Assembly (NCBI RefSeq): GCF_001411555.2
Contig: NC_049911.1
Location: 8,988,521 to 9,052,520, forward strand
DNA length: 64,000 nucleotides
Source of the DNA: Juglans regia
Lineage: Eukaryota > Streptophyta > Magnoliopsida > Fagales > Juglandaceae
Direction of reading: 5' to 3'
A program made the position numbers and the translations under genes. Position 1 is the stretch's first letter, and each line of letters opens with the position of its first letter. This document shows positions 32,621 through 42,341 of this stretch, one piece after another. Under the pieces are notes generated by a model, which did no database searches, was not told the origin of the DNA, and worked only from the letters and a program-made list of their open reading frames with translations.

Positions 32621-35600
32621 ATGGCTGAATCCGCTTTCCTGTTCTGTGTGCTGGTCCTCTGCGCTTGCGCACCCTTATTATCGTCCGCAGAGCGCAGTGC
32701 CGAAACCATGGCGGAAGTCCAAGCCTTGACGTCTTTCAAACTCAATGTGCATGACCCACTTGGAGCGCTCTCCGGCTGGGATTCTTCCACTCCTTCTGCT
32801 CCCTGCGACTGGCGCGGAGTCGGCTGCGAGAACAACAGAGTTACGGAGCTCCGCCTGCCTCGCCTCCAACTCGGTGGCCGACTCAGCGACCGCCTTGCTG
32901 ACCTGCGCATGTTGCAGAAGCTGAGCCTACGGTCCAACTCCTTCAATGGGACCATACCTTCTTCTCTCTCCAAATGCACGCTCCTACGCTCTGTATTCTT
33001 GCAGTACAACTCGCTCTCCGGAAAGCTCCCGCCTGAGATCGGCAACCTCACCGGCCTCCGAATCCTCAATCTCGCGCAGAATCACCTTTCCGGTGATATC
33101 TCCGGCGATCTCCCTCCGGCACTCAAATATCTTGATCTCTCCTCAAATGCCTTCTCCGGCGAGATTCCAAGGAGCGTCTCGAACTTAACTGAGCTCCAGC
33201 TCATTAACCTCTCGTACAACCAGTTTGGAGGAGAGATTCCGGCGAGCTTCGGAGAGCTCCAACAGCTTCAGTACCTCTGGCTCGATCACAATCTCTTGGA
33301 AGGAACTCTTCCCTCAGCAATAGCCAATTGCTCGTCGCTTGTGCACCTAAGCGCCGAAGGCAATTCGCTTGGAGGTGTCGTTCCCGCTGCACTGGGAGCT
33401 CTTCCAAAGCTTCAGGTGCTCACGCTCTCGCAGAACAATCTCTCTGGTTCGGTCCCTACGTCGATGATCTGCAACGTCTCGGTCCATGCCCCGTCACTTC
33501 GATTTGTTCAGCTGGGATTCAATGCGTTCACGGATATGGTGAGGCCCGAGACGTCAACGTGTTTCAGTGTTCTTCAGGTTCTGAATATTCAACACAATCG
33601 GATTCACGGTGTGTTTCCCTCGGTGTTAACACTTATATCCACCTTAAAAACAGTTGATCTTTCCGACAATTTGTTCTCTGGTGTGCTTCCCGCTGAGATT
33701 GGAAACCTGGTAAGGTTGGAGGAGTTAAACTTGGCGAACAACTCGTTTAGTGGTGTGATTCCAATGGAGATCAAGAAATGCACGTCATTAAGCATTCTTG
33801 ATTTCGAGGGAAACCACTTTGCGGGAGAGATTCCCGAATTTTTAGGCGATATCAAGGGTTTGAAGGTGTTATCCCTCGGAGGAAATTCGTTTATGGGTTC
33901 AGTTCCGGCGAGTTTTCGCAATCTTTTGGTGCTCGAGACTTTGAACCTGAGAGCTAACAGACTGAATGGAACTCTGCTGGAGGACCTAATGGGATTAAGC
34001 AATTTGACCACACTGGACCTCAGTGGTAATGGTTTTTCTGGTGAAATTCCCCCGAGCATTGGTAATCTGAGTCGGTTAATGGTATTGAATCTGAGTGATA
34101 ATGGGTTTTTCGGGAGGGTTCCGCCGAGCATGGGAAATCTTTTCAGGCTGGCGAGTCTGGATTTGAGCAAACAGAATCTCTCTGGGGAGCTACCCTTTGA
34201 GCTTTCGGGTTTGCCAAATCTGCAAGTGATTGCTCTGCAGCAGAACTCCTTTTCAGGGGATGTTCCTGAAGGGTTTAGTAGTTTGATGGGTTTACGCTAT
34301 TTGAACCTAAGTTCCAATGCCTTCTCCAGTCACATTTCGGGAAATTACGGTTTTCTTCGGTCACTGGTGGCGCTGTCATTGTCGAATAATCATGTTTCCG
34401 GACCTATTCCACCGGAGCTCGGTAACTGCACTGATATGGAGGTTCTCGAGCTCCGGTCAAACTCTCTAATGGGCCACATTCCTGCGGATCTGTCTCGACT
34501 TTCGCATTTGGAAGTGCTTGATTTGGGTGGAAACAATCTGACAGGTGACATTCCAGAGGAGATTTCCAAGTGCTCGTCTTTGACAGCTTTATTACTGGAC
34601 TCGAATAATCTTTCAGGGGGCATTCCGGTCTCATTATCCCAGCTATCAAATTTGAGAAAGTTGGACCTTTCTAGTAACAACCTAAGTGGGGTAATTCCAC
34701 CTAATCTTACAATGATTTCCAGCTTGGTAAGCTTCAATGTGTCGAGTAATAACCTCCAAGGCGAGATCCCTGCAATGCTGGGTACTCGATTCAATGATCC
34801 ATCAGCCTTTTCAGGTAATCAGAACTTATGCGGGAAGCCAATGGATCGAAATTGTCAGGGGATGACTGATGGGGATAGGAAGAGGAGGCTGATTTTGTTA
34901 ATTGTTGTTGCTGCAAGTGGGGCTTGCCTATTGGCATTGTGTTGCTGTTTCTACATTTTCAGCCTCTTGAGGTGGCGGAAGCGGCTCAAAGAAGGGGCAT
35001 CTGGGGAGAAGAAACGAAGTCCCGGGAGGGCTAGCTCGGGGGCAAGCGGAGGCCGCGGAAGTAGCACCGATAACGGTGGCGTGGGGCCGAAGCTGGTGAT
35101 GTTCAATAACAAGATCACACTAGCAGAGACAATTGAGGCAACCAGGCAGTTCGACGAAGAGAACGTACTAAGCAGGACGAGATATGGGTTGGTTTTCAAA
35201 GCAAGCTACAACGATGGAATGGTGCTATCCATCCGCAGACTCCCAGACGGTTCTCTCGACGAGAACATGTTCAGAAAAGAAGCAGAATCGCTAGGTAAAG
35301 TGAAGCACCGAAACTTGACTGTCCTGCGTGGATATTATGCCGGCGCACCCGATTTGAGGCTCCTTGCCTACGACTACATGCCCAATGGAAACCTTGCCAG
35401 TTTGCTCCAAGAAGCATCCCACCAAGACGGCCATGTCCTCAATTGGCCAATGCGCCACCTCATTGCGCTCGGGATCGCCCGCGGCTTGGCCTTCCTACAC
35501 AGTTCCTCCATGGTGCATGGCGATGTCAAGCCTCAAAGCGTTCTTTTCGACGCTGATTTCGAAGCCCATTTGTCTGATTTCGGTCTGGACCGCCTCACAG

Positions 35601-36040
35601 TAGCAACCCCAGCCGAAGCCTCAACTTCAACGACTTCGATCGGCACAATAGGCTATATATCGCCAGAAGCAGTCCTAACAGGGGAAGCCACAAAAGAATC
35701 AGATGTCTACAGCTTCGGCATTGTCCTGCTCGAACTTTTAACCGGGAAGAGACCCGTGATGTTCACGCAGCAGGACGAAGACATTGTCAAGTGGGTGAAG
35801 AAACAATTGCAAAAGGGTCAAATTACAGAGTTGCTAGAGCCGGGCTTGCTGGAGCTCGACCCCGAATCATCAGAATGGGAAGAGTTCTTGCTTGGAGTCA
35901 AAGTCGGGTTGCTCTGCACAGCACCGGACCCCCTCGACCGACCAACCATGTCCGACATCGTCTTCATGCTGGAGGGTTGCCGGGTCGGGCCCGATATTCC
36001 TTCATCCGCCGATCCAACCTCACAACATTCTCCGGCATAA
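32621..36040 (+). CDS. LRR receptor-like kinase, At4g36180/MUSTACHES-like, intact
   Basis: This intact 1,139-residue open frame has no visible intron and encodes a plasma-membrane receptor-like kinase. I chose the ATG at 32621 (MAESAFLFCV). Residues 1-23 are a signal peptide. An N-terminal cap with CDWRGVGC is followed by more than 20 leucine-rich repeats (LxxLxLxxNxLSGxIP) to about 735. One membrane segment follows at about 757-783 (LILLIVVAAS to FYIFSLL), then a basic/serine-rich juxtamembrane region and a kinase domain at about 848-1120. The catalytic loop is HGDVKPQ (Asp968; no Arg before it, so non-RD) and DFG is at 986-988. The Gly-rich loop is degenerate (LSRTRYGLVF) and the usual beta-3 Lys is Arg872 (LSIRRL). 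Length, architecture and the C-terminus (GCRVGPDIPSSADP) fit the Arabidopsis At4g36180 / At1g75640 (MUS) group, the latter linked to guard-cell wall symmetry. Its GC content stands out from the flanks. Confidence 0.93.
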   Translation: MAESAFLFCVLVLCACAPLLSSAERSAETMAEVQALTSFKLNVHDPLGALSGWDSSTPSAPCDWRGVGCENNRVTELRLPRLQLGGRLSDRLADLRMLQKLSLRSNSFNGTIPSSLSKCTLLRSVFLQYNSLSGKLPPEIGNLTGLRILNLAQNHLSGDISGDLPPALKYLDLSSNAFSGEIPRSVSNLTELQLINLSYNQFGGEIPASFGELQQLQYLWLDHNLLEGTLPSAIANCSSLVHLSAEGNSLGGVVPAALGALPKLQVLTLSQNNLSGSVPTSMICNVSVHAPSLRFVQLGFNAFTDMVRPETSTCFSVLQVLNIQHNRIHGVFPSVLTLISTLKTVDLSDNLFSGVLPAEIGNLVRLEELNLANNSFSGVIPMEIKKCTSLSILDFEGNHFAGEIPEFLGDIKGLKVLSLGGNSFMGSVPASFRNLLVLETLNLRANRLNGTLLEDLMGLSNLTTLDLSGNGFSGEIPPSIGNLSRLMVLNLSDNGFFGRVPPSMGNLFRLASLDLSKQNLSGELPFELSGLPNLQVIALQQNSFSGDVPEGFSSLMGLRYLNLSSNAFSSHISGNYGFLRSLVALSLSNNHVSGPIPPELGNCTDMEVLELRSNSLMGHIPADLSRLSHLEVLDLGGNNLTGDIPEEISKCSSLTALLLDSNNLSGGIPVSLSQLSNLRKLDLSSNNLSGVIPPNLTMISSLVSFNVSSNNLQGEIPAMLGTRFNDPSAFSGNQNLCGKPMDRNCQGMTDGDRKRRLILLIVVAASGACLLALCCCFYIFSLLRWRKRLKEGASGEKKRSPGRASSGASGGRGSSTDNGGVGPKLVMFNNKITLAETIEATRQFDEENVLSRTRYGLVFKASYNDGMVLSIRRLPDGSLDENMFRKEAESLGKVKHRNLTVLRGYYAGAPDLRLLAYDYMPNGNLASLLQEASHQDGHVLNWPMRHLIALGIARGLAFLHSSSMVHGDVKPQSVLFDADFEAHLSDFGLDRLTVATPAEASTSTTSIGTIGYISPEAVLTGEATKESDVYSFGIVLLELLTGKRPVMFTQQDEDIVKWVKKQLQKGQITELLEPGLLELDPESSEWEEFLLGVKVGLLCTAPDPLDRPTMSDIVFMLEGCRVGPDIPSSADPTSQHSPA

Positions 36041-36749
36041 GCCGAGACCCTTTCTATTTTCGGAACCTTGACCATTTTTGTTTTTTGCCCAGTAGTTGAA
36101 TTTTTAGATTCTCTCTGATTTCTTTTTTATTTTTATTTTTTTTCTCGATTTGAAAGAAAAGATTGCTATCAACGTAAGTCACGCTTTTTTTCTTTTTATT
36201 TTAGCCACTGCTTGTCTGCATGCCAATTGAATCGATTGATGCCGGCCTGCGTAGCATCAGCAAGGTGGGTCCACCAAAGCTTAAATATTTTCTTCAATGG
36301 AGCCCACTGCTTTCCCGCCAAAAGGCCCAGTGCGTACGGGAAGTCACGTGGCTTTTTCTTGGGTGAAGGCGAAGGGATCTCGGTTATTGTAGCGAGTAAA
36401 AAATGTAGCCGTTAGTGGCGGGCGGGGTCCCGAGGTTATACACCCTGGCAAAAAGACTGTCGTTTCCCGAAGACGACAGGTCGGTTCAGTTGTTTTAATT
36501 AGGATGCAGGGGGGAGTAGGAAGAAGAAGACAACGTTTTACAGGTCCCACTAGGAAGGCTCCGTAAAGCTGTTCAAAGAGCGAGGGAAAGGAAATAAAAA
36601 TAGTGGGTCACCAAACTTTTCTTTTCTTTTCTTTTGTGGGGACCCCTAAATCCTAATTTCGTTTCTTTTAATAGAAATGAAAATTTATCATTGTTTCTGT
36701 TTTTGTCCAAATGTACACTGTACTGACGATAGTACAAAGATGTTCCAAA
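36041..36749. other. 3' UTR of the kinase gene and spacer
   Basis: T-rich sequence follows the stop (36110-36200), consistent with a 3' UTR. The stretch 36200-36560 is GC-richer but shows no coding or repeat structure I can name. Confidence 0.4.
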
Positions 36750-37105
36750 ATGCTTGTTTGAAAATAAATATTATCTTAAAATTTTTATTTCATATCATCT
36801 TATTTATTTTTTAAATATAATTTAAATATAAATATTTTTAAATTAATGATTACATTTAAATTAATTATTATAATTTTTTCAAAATTTTAAATAAAAGGTA
36901 AAAAATAATTGAATTTTTTTAAATTTACAAACAAAAATTATATTATAAAATTATTTTTTAACAATATTTTAATTTTATAATATTTTTTATTTTATTTTTT
37001 CTCTTTTTCTAAAATTTAAAAAATATTTCATTGATGCTATCTTACTATTATTTATAAATTATTTTATTATTCACAAAATTCTCATGAACTCTTATGTTTT
37101 TATTT
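36750..37105. repeat. AT-rich MITE-like element
   Basis: The left arm GTTTGAAAATAAATATTATCTTA with ATATCATCTTATTTATTT faces a right arm GCTATCTTACTATTATTTATAAATTATT. The AT-rich interior and the subterminal TATCTTA / CATCTT motifs fit the GAGATGAG family loosely. Confidence 0.4.
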
Positions 37106-37185
37106 TGTTGGAACTGGGAAGAACTAGGCATGGTGAAGTCAGAGTATTCTTATCCGGTCCCTATAAAATTTCTTTAATTTTAACT

Positions 37186-37373
37186 AAAGAGTAGTGCTAC
37201 CCATAAGCCTTACATCCTACACACCCATTTAAAAACATGTTATTTTACCGTTTTATCCTATTTTACTTACAAACATGTCTGAAATCATTTTCATTATATG
37301 GATAAAAAAGTAAAATCACATATTTTTAAGTAGGTGTGCAGGGTGTGAGGCTTATGTCTAGAATTTTTCTTAA
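37186..37373 (+). repeat. MITE with GTGCTACCCATAAGCC ends (copy at 48052-48233)
   Basis: The left end AGTGCTACCCATAAGCCTTA with CATCCTACACACCC is mirrored on the right (GGTGTGCAGGGTGTGAGGC, TTATGTCTAGAA). The two arms pair across the element. The reverse complement of 48052-48233 matches it along its length. Confidence 0.8.
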
Positions 37374-37985
37374 CTAAAATATATCATTCTTGAAATTTCA
37401 TCTTAAATTTTACTAATTTTTTAAAAATCTCTTACATCTCCTTTCTTTCTTTCTTTCTTTATTCTATTAAAATAATCTTTATATATTCTTTCTTTATTAT
37501 TTTTTTTTCTTTTACTTACATTTACAATTTTAACTAAACATGAAGTTTATTTTTTTTATCCCGATATGAAAATAGTTTTGAAATTATTACAATTTTACAA
37601 ATAATAAATATTTCATATTTTCTAACGATATTTTTTTGTAACGGATAAATATCCTGTCAAATCTAACGGTGATTGAAATGATCTAGGTTTAGGAACACTC
37701 AAGGAAATGAATAGATAAATATACTTTTTTGTCACATGTTAAGAAAAATTACACACTTGATAAATTGCAAATTCATTTTCAATAATTGAAATACAAAATT
37801 GAAAAGAGCTAAAATATATTCATAATATTTTATCAATTCTATGTACAAGTACTACTATTGCCCATTCACACTAGCCCCAAAACATAAATTTAATGTGCGA
37901 ACAATAAAACTGTATTATAATTACAGTTATTAAAAATGCCCATACACCGAGCCCAAAAGTCTAGTACAAGTCGCCATAAGATTAC
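37374..37985. other. AT-rich spacer
   Basis: A CTTT microsatellite lies at about 37439-37460. No gene is seen. Confidence 0.45.
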
Positions 37986-38456
37986 TCAAAATTTTTCAAA
38001 ATAAATTGCCAAAACAAATAACCACGACATCGAAATCAGAATAATCAAATTAGTTTTCTCCAATTTTCTCTTACGCCTCTCTAAATCAATTTCTATTGGT
38101 TTGGATGTCAATTGAGGCTTGTATCTTACGAAATTCGATTTTTATTCAATTAATGATCTTTTGGCCATATGATGGTATTTCTAGATTACACCAACAGAAA
38201 AACCTGCAAGCCTGCACAATTGACAAGTATTGAAATCTGTAAGCACAATAGTACCACAACAATTTAGCAAATAAGACCACAAACAATGCAAAATTACCTC
38301 ATAGTTTTGGCAACCGAGAAATCGGCGCCTCTCATTATCCTCAGTATGAGCAGTTTGTCGACATGCTTTAATACCATAGTAACATACATGGTATTCATTT
38401 TTACTATAGTTTGCTGAGTGTAAGATATTACTAGTGCTACTACTTGACCCAGGCAT
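37986..38456 (-). pseudogene. Second GRF-type zinc-finger / membrane protein remnant
   Basis: Exon 1 (38456 down to 38298) starts MPGSSSSTSN and encodes CYYGIKACRQTAHTEDNERR, then RFLGCQNYE, the first half of a GRF zinc finger. It ends at a good donor (GAG/GTAATT) in the same phase as the locus at 20289. Exon 2 probably starts at 38211 after TGTGCAG and reads ACRFFCWCN, matching the CGFFKW block. Further down, in a shifted frame with several stops between, lies KRKLEKTNLIILISMSWLFV followed by LAIYFEKF and a stop at 37986, a C-terminal membrane anchor. One expected Cys of the finger is replaced (CYYG instead of CxCG). It is decayed. Confidence 0.55.
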
Positions 38457-39659
38457 TGGGTAGTGTTATCTTTTATTTTGCTTCAATTTTGTAGACAAAC
38501 AGTTAGCATTTGCATTGTCGAGACTCAACTTTCCCTTATGAAGTCCCCAAAGATACCCAAACCATTAACCCATACAAAGTGGCTCCGGAAAGGAAAGGTA
38601 ACACAGGAAAAAGCAACATACTCAAATGGCTACAACAATCAGTTACCTTTGTGATTGGCCGGCCGGGTTACAATGACAAGCAGTATGTTAGAACTTTTCC
38701 ATGTTTCCACTCAACTTTGTAATCATCACAGCCAAGGGGGATACACAACCAACCCCGAATGCACAACCAAAATCATACCAAACAAGAAAAGCATCCAAAG
38801 AAAATATAACTCTTTAACTGAACAATAAACTCATCAAAGTAATCTAACTAAATAAGAGCATTATCATCCGGTTCCATAAAGAATGTGTGTTTTATGGAGC
38901 TCAAAATGGTTTTTTTATTTAAAGCATGCGTAAGACAGGAGCCCAACCTTGAATAACTGCAAAACCTTAAACCTTGGTTGCTTTTTGTGAAAACTATCAC
39001 AAAATACTTGGTGGCCATCAGGGTTAGGATTACCCTACAATATCGATCGAGCCCCATTAACATTTGTGAATTAACCTCCTTCCAAATACAAATTAGAACC
39101 ATCATCACAATCTTACACTAGACATGCAGCCCCCTCCCCCCTCCCCGATAAACAATTATTGATCAATTCTAAACGCTGCAAAGGACCCAATAGAGGAAGA
39201 ACCAAACACAAGGGAATGAGAGAAGCAATAATTATTGAGAAAGAAAACAACAAAGCAAAGGACGTGGAAATAAGCATGAAAAGAAAGATACAATTGATAA
39301 CTGCGACATGCTCTAAATGATAAAGGTGGAAATCAACATGAAAAGAAAGATAAAGGTGATAAAGAACATGGAAAATTAGCATGAAACATGTTCTATGGAG
39401 AATTCAATTATATAACATGCTCACTAGAATGGCTGCCAACAAGATTCCCAGGGATTGAAACCATAAAGAAATATAATCAAAGCATGTTCTAATGAATTCA
39501 ATTATAAAACAGAACATTTCTTCCCTAAATGAATAAATGAAGGAGAACCGCACTGCTCACAGTTAACACCAGCCTTCCAAAACCACCAAAAACCAAAATA
39601 TAACAAAGCTTGGACAATAGCAAAACCATATATGCTAAGCAAAATATAACAAAACCATA
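38457..39659. other. Spacer upstream of the second GRF remnant
   Basis: The AT-rich sequence has short local repeats, for example CATGAAAAGAAAGATA twice near 39275 and 39337. It may be the intron or leader of the GRF gene by analogy with 18263-20288. Open frames here show no protein character. Confidence 0.35.
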
Positions 39660-40720
39660 TGGCTAAGCAAAACTATGTAACAAAACTTGGATAACAGCAA
39701 AAGAGCACAAGTCAAAAAACTGTCATCAGAACATGGTGTAATCCTTTAAAAAAAACACAAGTTGCAAGCCTCATTATTTTGGTAACCAAAGTAGCAATTT
39801 CAGTGCAAAAACATATCTCAGTGCACAATTTCAGAAATAATGCAGAACCAGAAATAGTGCAATCCACAATTAACAAATGCTAATGTAGAAAAAATGCAAG
39901 TTACAAAGATTCTAATGCAAAAAAAGCTACAGATGACAAAGTTACAAATAACAAAAACACAGAGAAACCATAGCTTACAGAGATCAGAGAAACCCACAAA
40001 TAACAAAGCATAAATAACAGCAAAACCATATAACAAAGCTTGGGTAATAACAAAAAAGCACAAGTCAAAAAATTGTCATCAGAACAGGATGTAATCCTCT
40101 AAGAAAAGCACAAGTTGCAAGCCTCATTGTTTTGGCCACTAGCACAGCAATAGCAATTTAAGTGCAAAAACAGATTTCAATGCAAAAAAAAAAATCTCAG
40201 TGTACAATAGCAATTTTAGTACCAAAACAAATCTCAATCAAGTTCATCGTCTAGGGGCTTAAACTAAATGAGATGTAAGCCTACCTCCATTCAATGAAAA
40301 TAAAGGGAAATGGTAATGGATAGATGTTTGGATGTCATTTCCATATTTTATTTTATTTTTTTTTAAGTTGGAGGTTAAAGACTTTGCATTACCAGTTGAA
40401 TATTATTAATCAATCAGATAGAAAAGTAAAATATAATAGCAATAACATTGCAAACCAATAATTGAAATTTCTCTCATCAGTGCACAATTTCAAAAATAAT
40501 GCAAAGCTAGAAATAGTGCAACCCACAAATAACAAATGTTGCTATAGAAAAAATGCAGCTTTCAAAGATCTCAGTGCAAAAAAAGCTACGGAACGATAAA
40601 GAACAAAGAAACTCACAAAGATAAAAGTTAATTAAAAAATAACAAATAACAAATAAACCCTAGCTTACAAAAATAAGAGAAACCCACAAATAAACAAAGA
40701 TACATACAACCAGCAATAGC
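39660..40720. repeat. Degenerate long direct repeats
   Basis: The block at 39670-39800 (TAACAAAACTTGGATAACAG, then AGCACAAGTCAAAAAACTG) recurs at 40027-40150. The block 39812-40010 (CAGTGCACAATTTCAGAAAT, GAAATAGTGCAA) recurs at 40475-40690. Spacings are therefore about 0.36 and 0.66 kb. The motif AACAAA recurs throughout. No coding capacity is seen. Confidence 0.7.
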
Positions 40721-41704
40721 AATCTCAAAATACATACCCTTGTAAAAAAAAAAAAAAAAAAATCTCAAATACATACAACCCAGAGCAGATCTCAGATGAA
40801 AGCATACAAATTACTTTGAGTGTGTGTTGGATTCCAGCTATGAAGGATCCTGAAAATGAAATGTGATAGAGAAGCTAAGTGGCCAGCCATGGAGGATCCT
40901 GATTCTCACTAAGTCTAGCCATGGTGGAAGTCGAAACATAATGGAATGTGCAAGAGAGAAGGTGGGAAACCAGCCATGGAGGAAACCGAGAGTCAGGGAT
41001 ATGAGGACTAACAAAAATTGTCGATGGAGAGGCTGTCGTTGATGGTGGTGGCGTTGCGAGGGAGGGGTGATAGAGGGCACCCAACCGTCGAGAGAGAAGA
41101 AGTCGCAGGACCAACGATGGGCAAGGAACCAAAATCACGATTGAGGATGTACAGTGGTTCCGCATATTTGGAGAACCACTGTAGCATCCGAAAATCTCAT
41201 CCCTGATTTAGGGATCCAGATGGAGGGAGGTTTTCAATGCAAACCCTAAACTTTCTCTCAAAATATAAAGATAAAGGGCAGATGCAGAACCGGATGGGAA
41301 TGCTCTTAAATCCAACAATATTTTCCTTTTACATTATATTATTCTCAATATATGGACTAATATTTTTATTAGTCAAACATTTATATGAGATTTTATTTAA
41401 AATATATAACATGTGATTAAGAATGCTGTATTTAAAATACATTTAATCCTGCTTGCATTGGACAAAGAAAAGGAAAATAAAAAATTACAAAAGTAAAATA
41501 TTCAAAGTGACCATTGAGTGTCCTTCTCCCAATCGTTTAACCCTTCGTATTAATTTCTGGGTCGGTCAGTGAGGCACACCACACCACGACAATAGATGTG
41601 TTGTAGCCCAAGTAGGAAATGGAGCATTATTCTAAAGCCCAATTCCAATGAAAGCCCCTCGAAACTTCTTCCATGTTAGGGAAAAGAGAATTCCAAGCTA
41701 CAAG
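40721..41704. other. Leader-like GC-richer stretch with a hairpin, then spacer
   Basis: Between 40835 and 41210 the minus strand is C-rich and repeats CCATGGCTGG / CCATGGCTAG, similar to a leader exon. A perfect 11-bp inverted repeat TACAGTGGTTC / GAACCACTGTA with a 12-base loop lies at 41150-41183. The remainder is AT-rich spacer without a gene. Confidence 0.4.
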
Positions 41705-42202
41705 TAGGGGTGAAAACTGATGGAATTTTGAGATGTTTAGGAACGGTCGATTAGGAGGAGAAATCGATTAGGGGGAGAAAATTGACAATCTCGATATCAG
41801 GCATGAGTTTGTACGATTCTTTGGTTTGCTGTTGATGTCGTTCTAAAAGATGGGGGAGCGGCGGGCTGTGCCATCAGTGGCACCACTTCTGAAAGAAGAA
41901 GTAGACGGAAGAAGAAGAAAGTGGGGGTTTATTAATCCCAGGTCAAAACGGCGCCACACCGCTTAGTTTCACCTAATTTCTTTTTAAAAGTCAGCGAAAC
42001 GGTGTCATTTTATATACGTATAATATATATATATATATATATATAATTGGCCGGTTCGGTGGTTTAATATTGGTTCAAACCGGAACCGAACTGGTTGACG
42101 TCAATTTTGAATTATTTCTACTGTTGGCCCACCGGTTTCATATTCTCTAGCAGCCAATTTGCATAGTGACGATCGATTTCCTTGATTTTTTATACAGCCC
42201 TA
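41705..42202. mobile_element. Nonautonomous hAT-like element, 498 bp
   Basis: It begins TAGGGGTGAAAACTG and ends TATACAGCCCTA (TAGGGCTGTATA on the other strand). Flanking 8-bp sequences GCTACAAG (41697-41704) and ACTACAAG (42203-42210) match at 7 of 8 positions. The interior contains a TA run at 42023-42045 and a GGTTCGG-rich segment with an inverted GGTTCAAACCGGAACC part. There is no transposase. Confidence 0.75.
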
Positions 42203-42210
42203 ACTACAAG

Positions 42211-42298
42211 TTGAAACACCCCGCTCTCCCCGTGGGTGTATTTGAATGCAAATAATATTTTTTATCTTGAATTTTCTCATTTCTAACCCTATACAGAC
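42211..42298. other. Short spacer before the LINE tail
   Basis: Only 88 bp separate the hAT target duplication from the LINE poly(A) tail. Confidence 0.5.
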
Positions 42299-42341
42299 TT
42301 TTTTTTTTTTTTTTTTGAAAAGAACAATCAGTGTATTATAT

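Noticed and set aside
33604..34170. 188-codon minus-strand open frame inside the receptor kinase gene
   Set aside because: Antisense shadow of the leucine-rich repeats; the periodic residues reflect the repeat on the coding strand.
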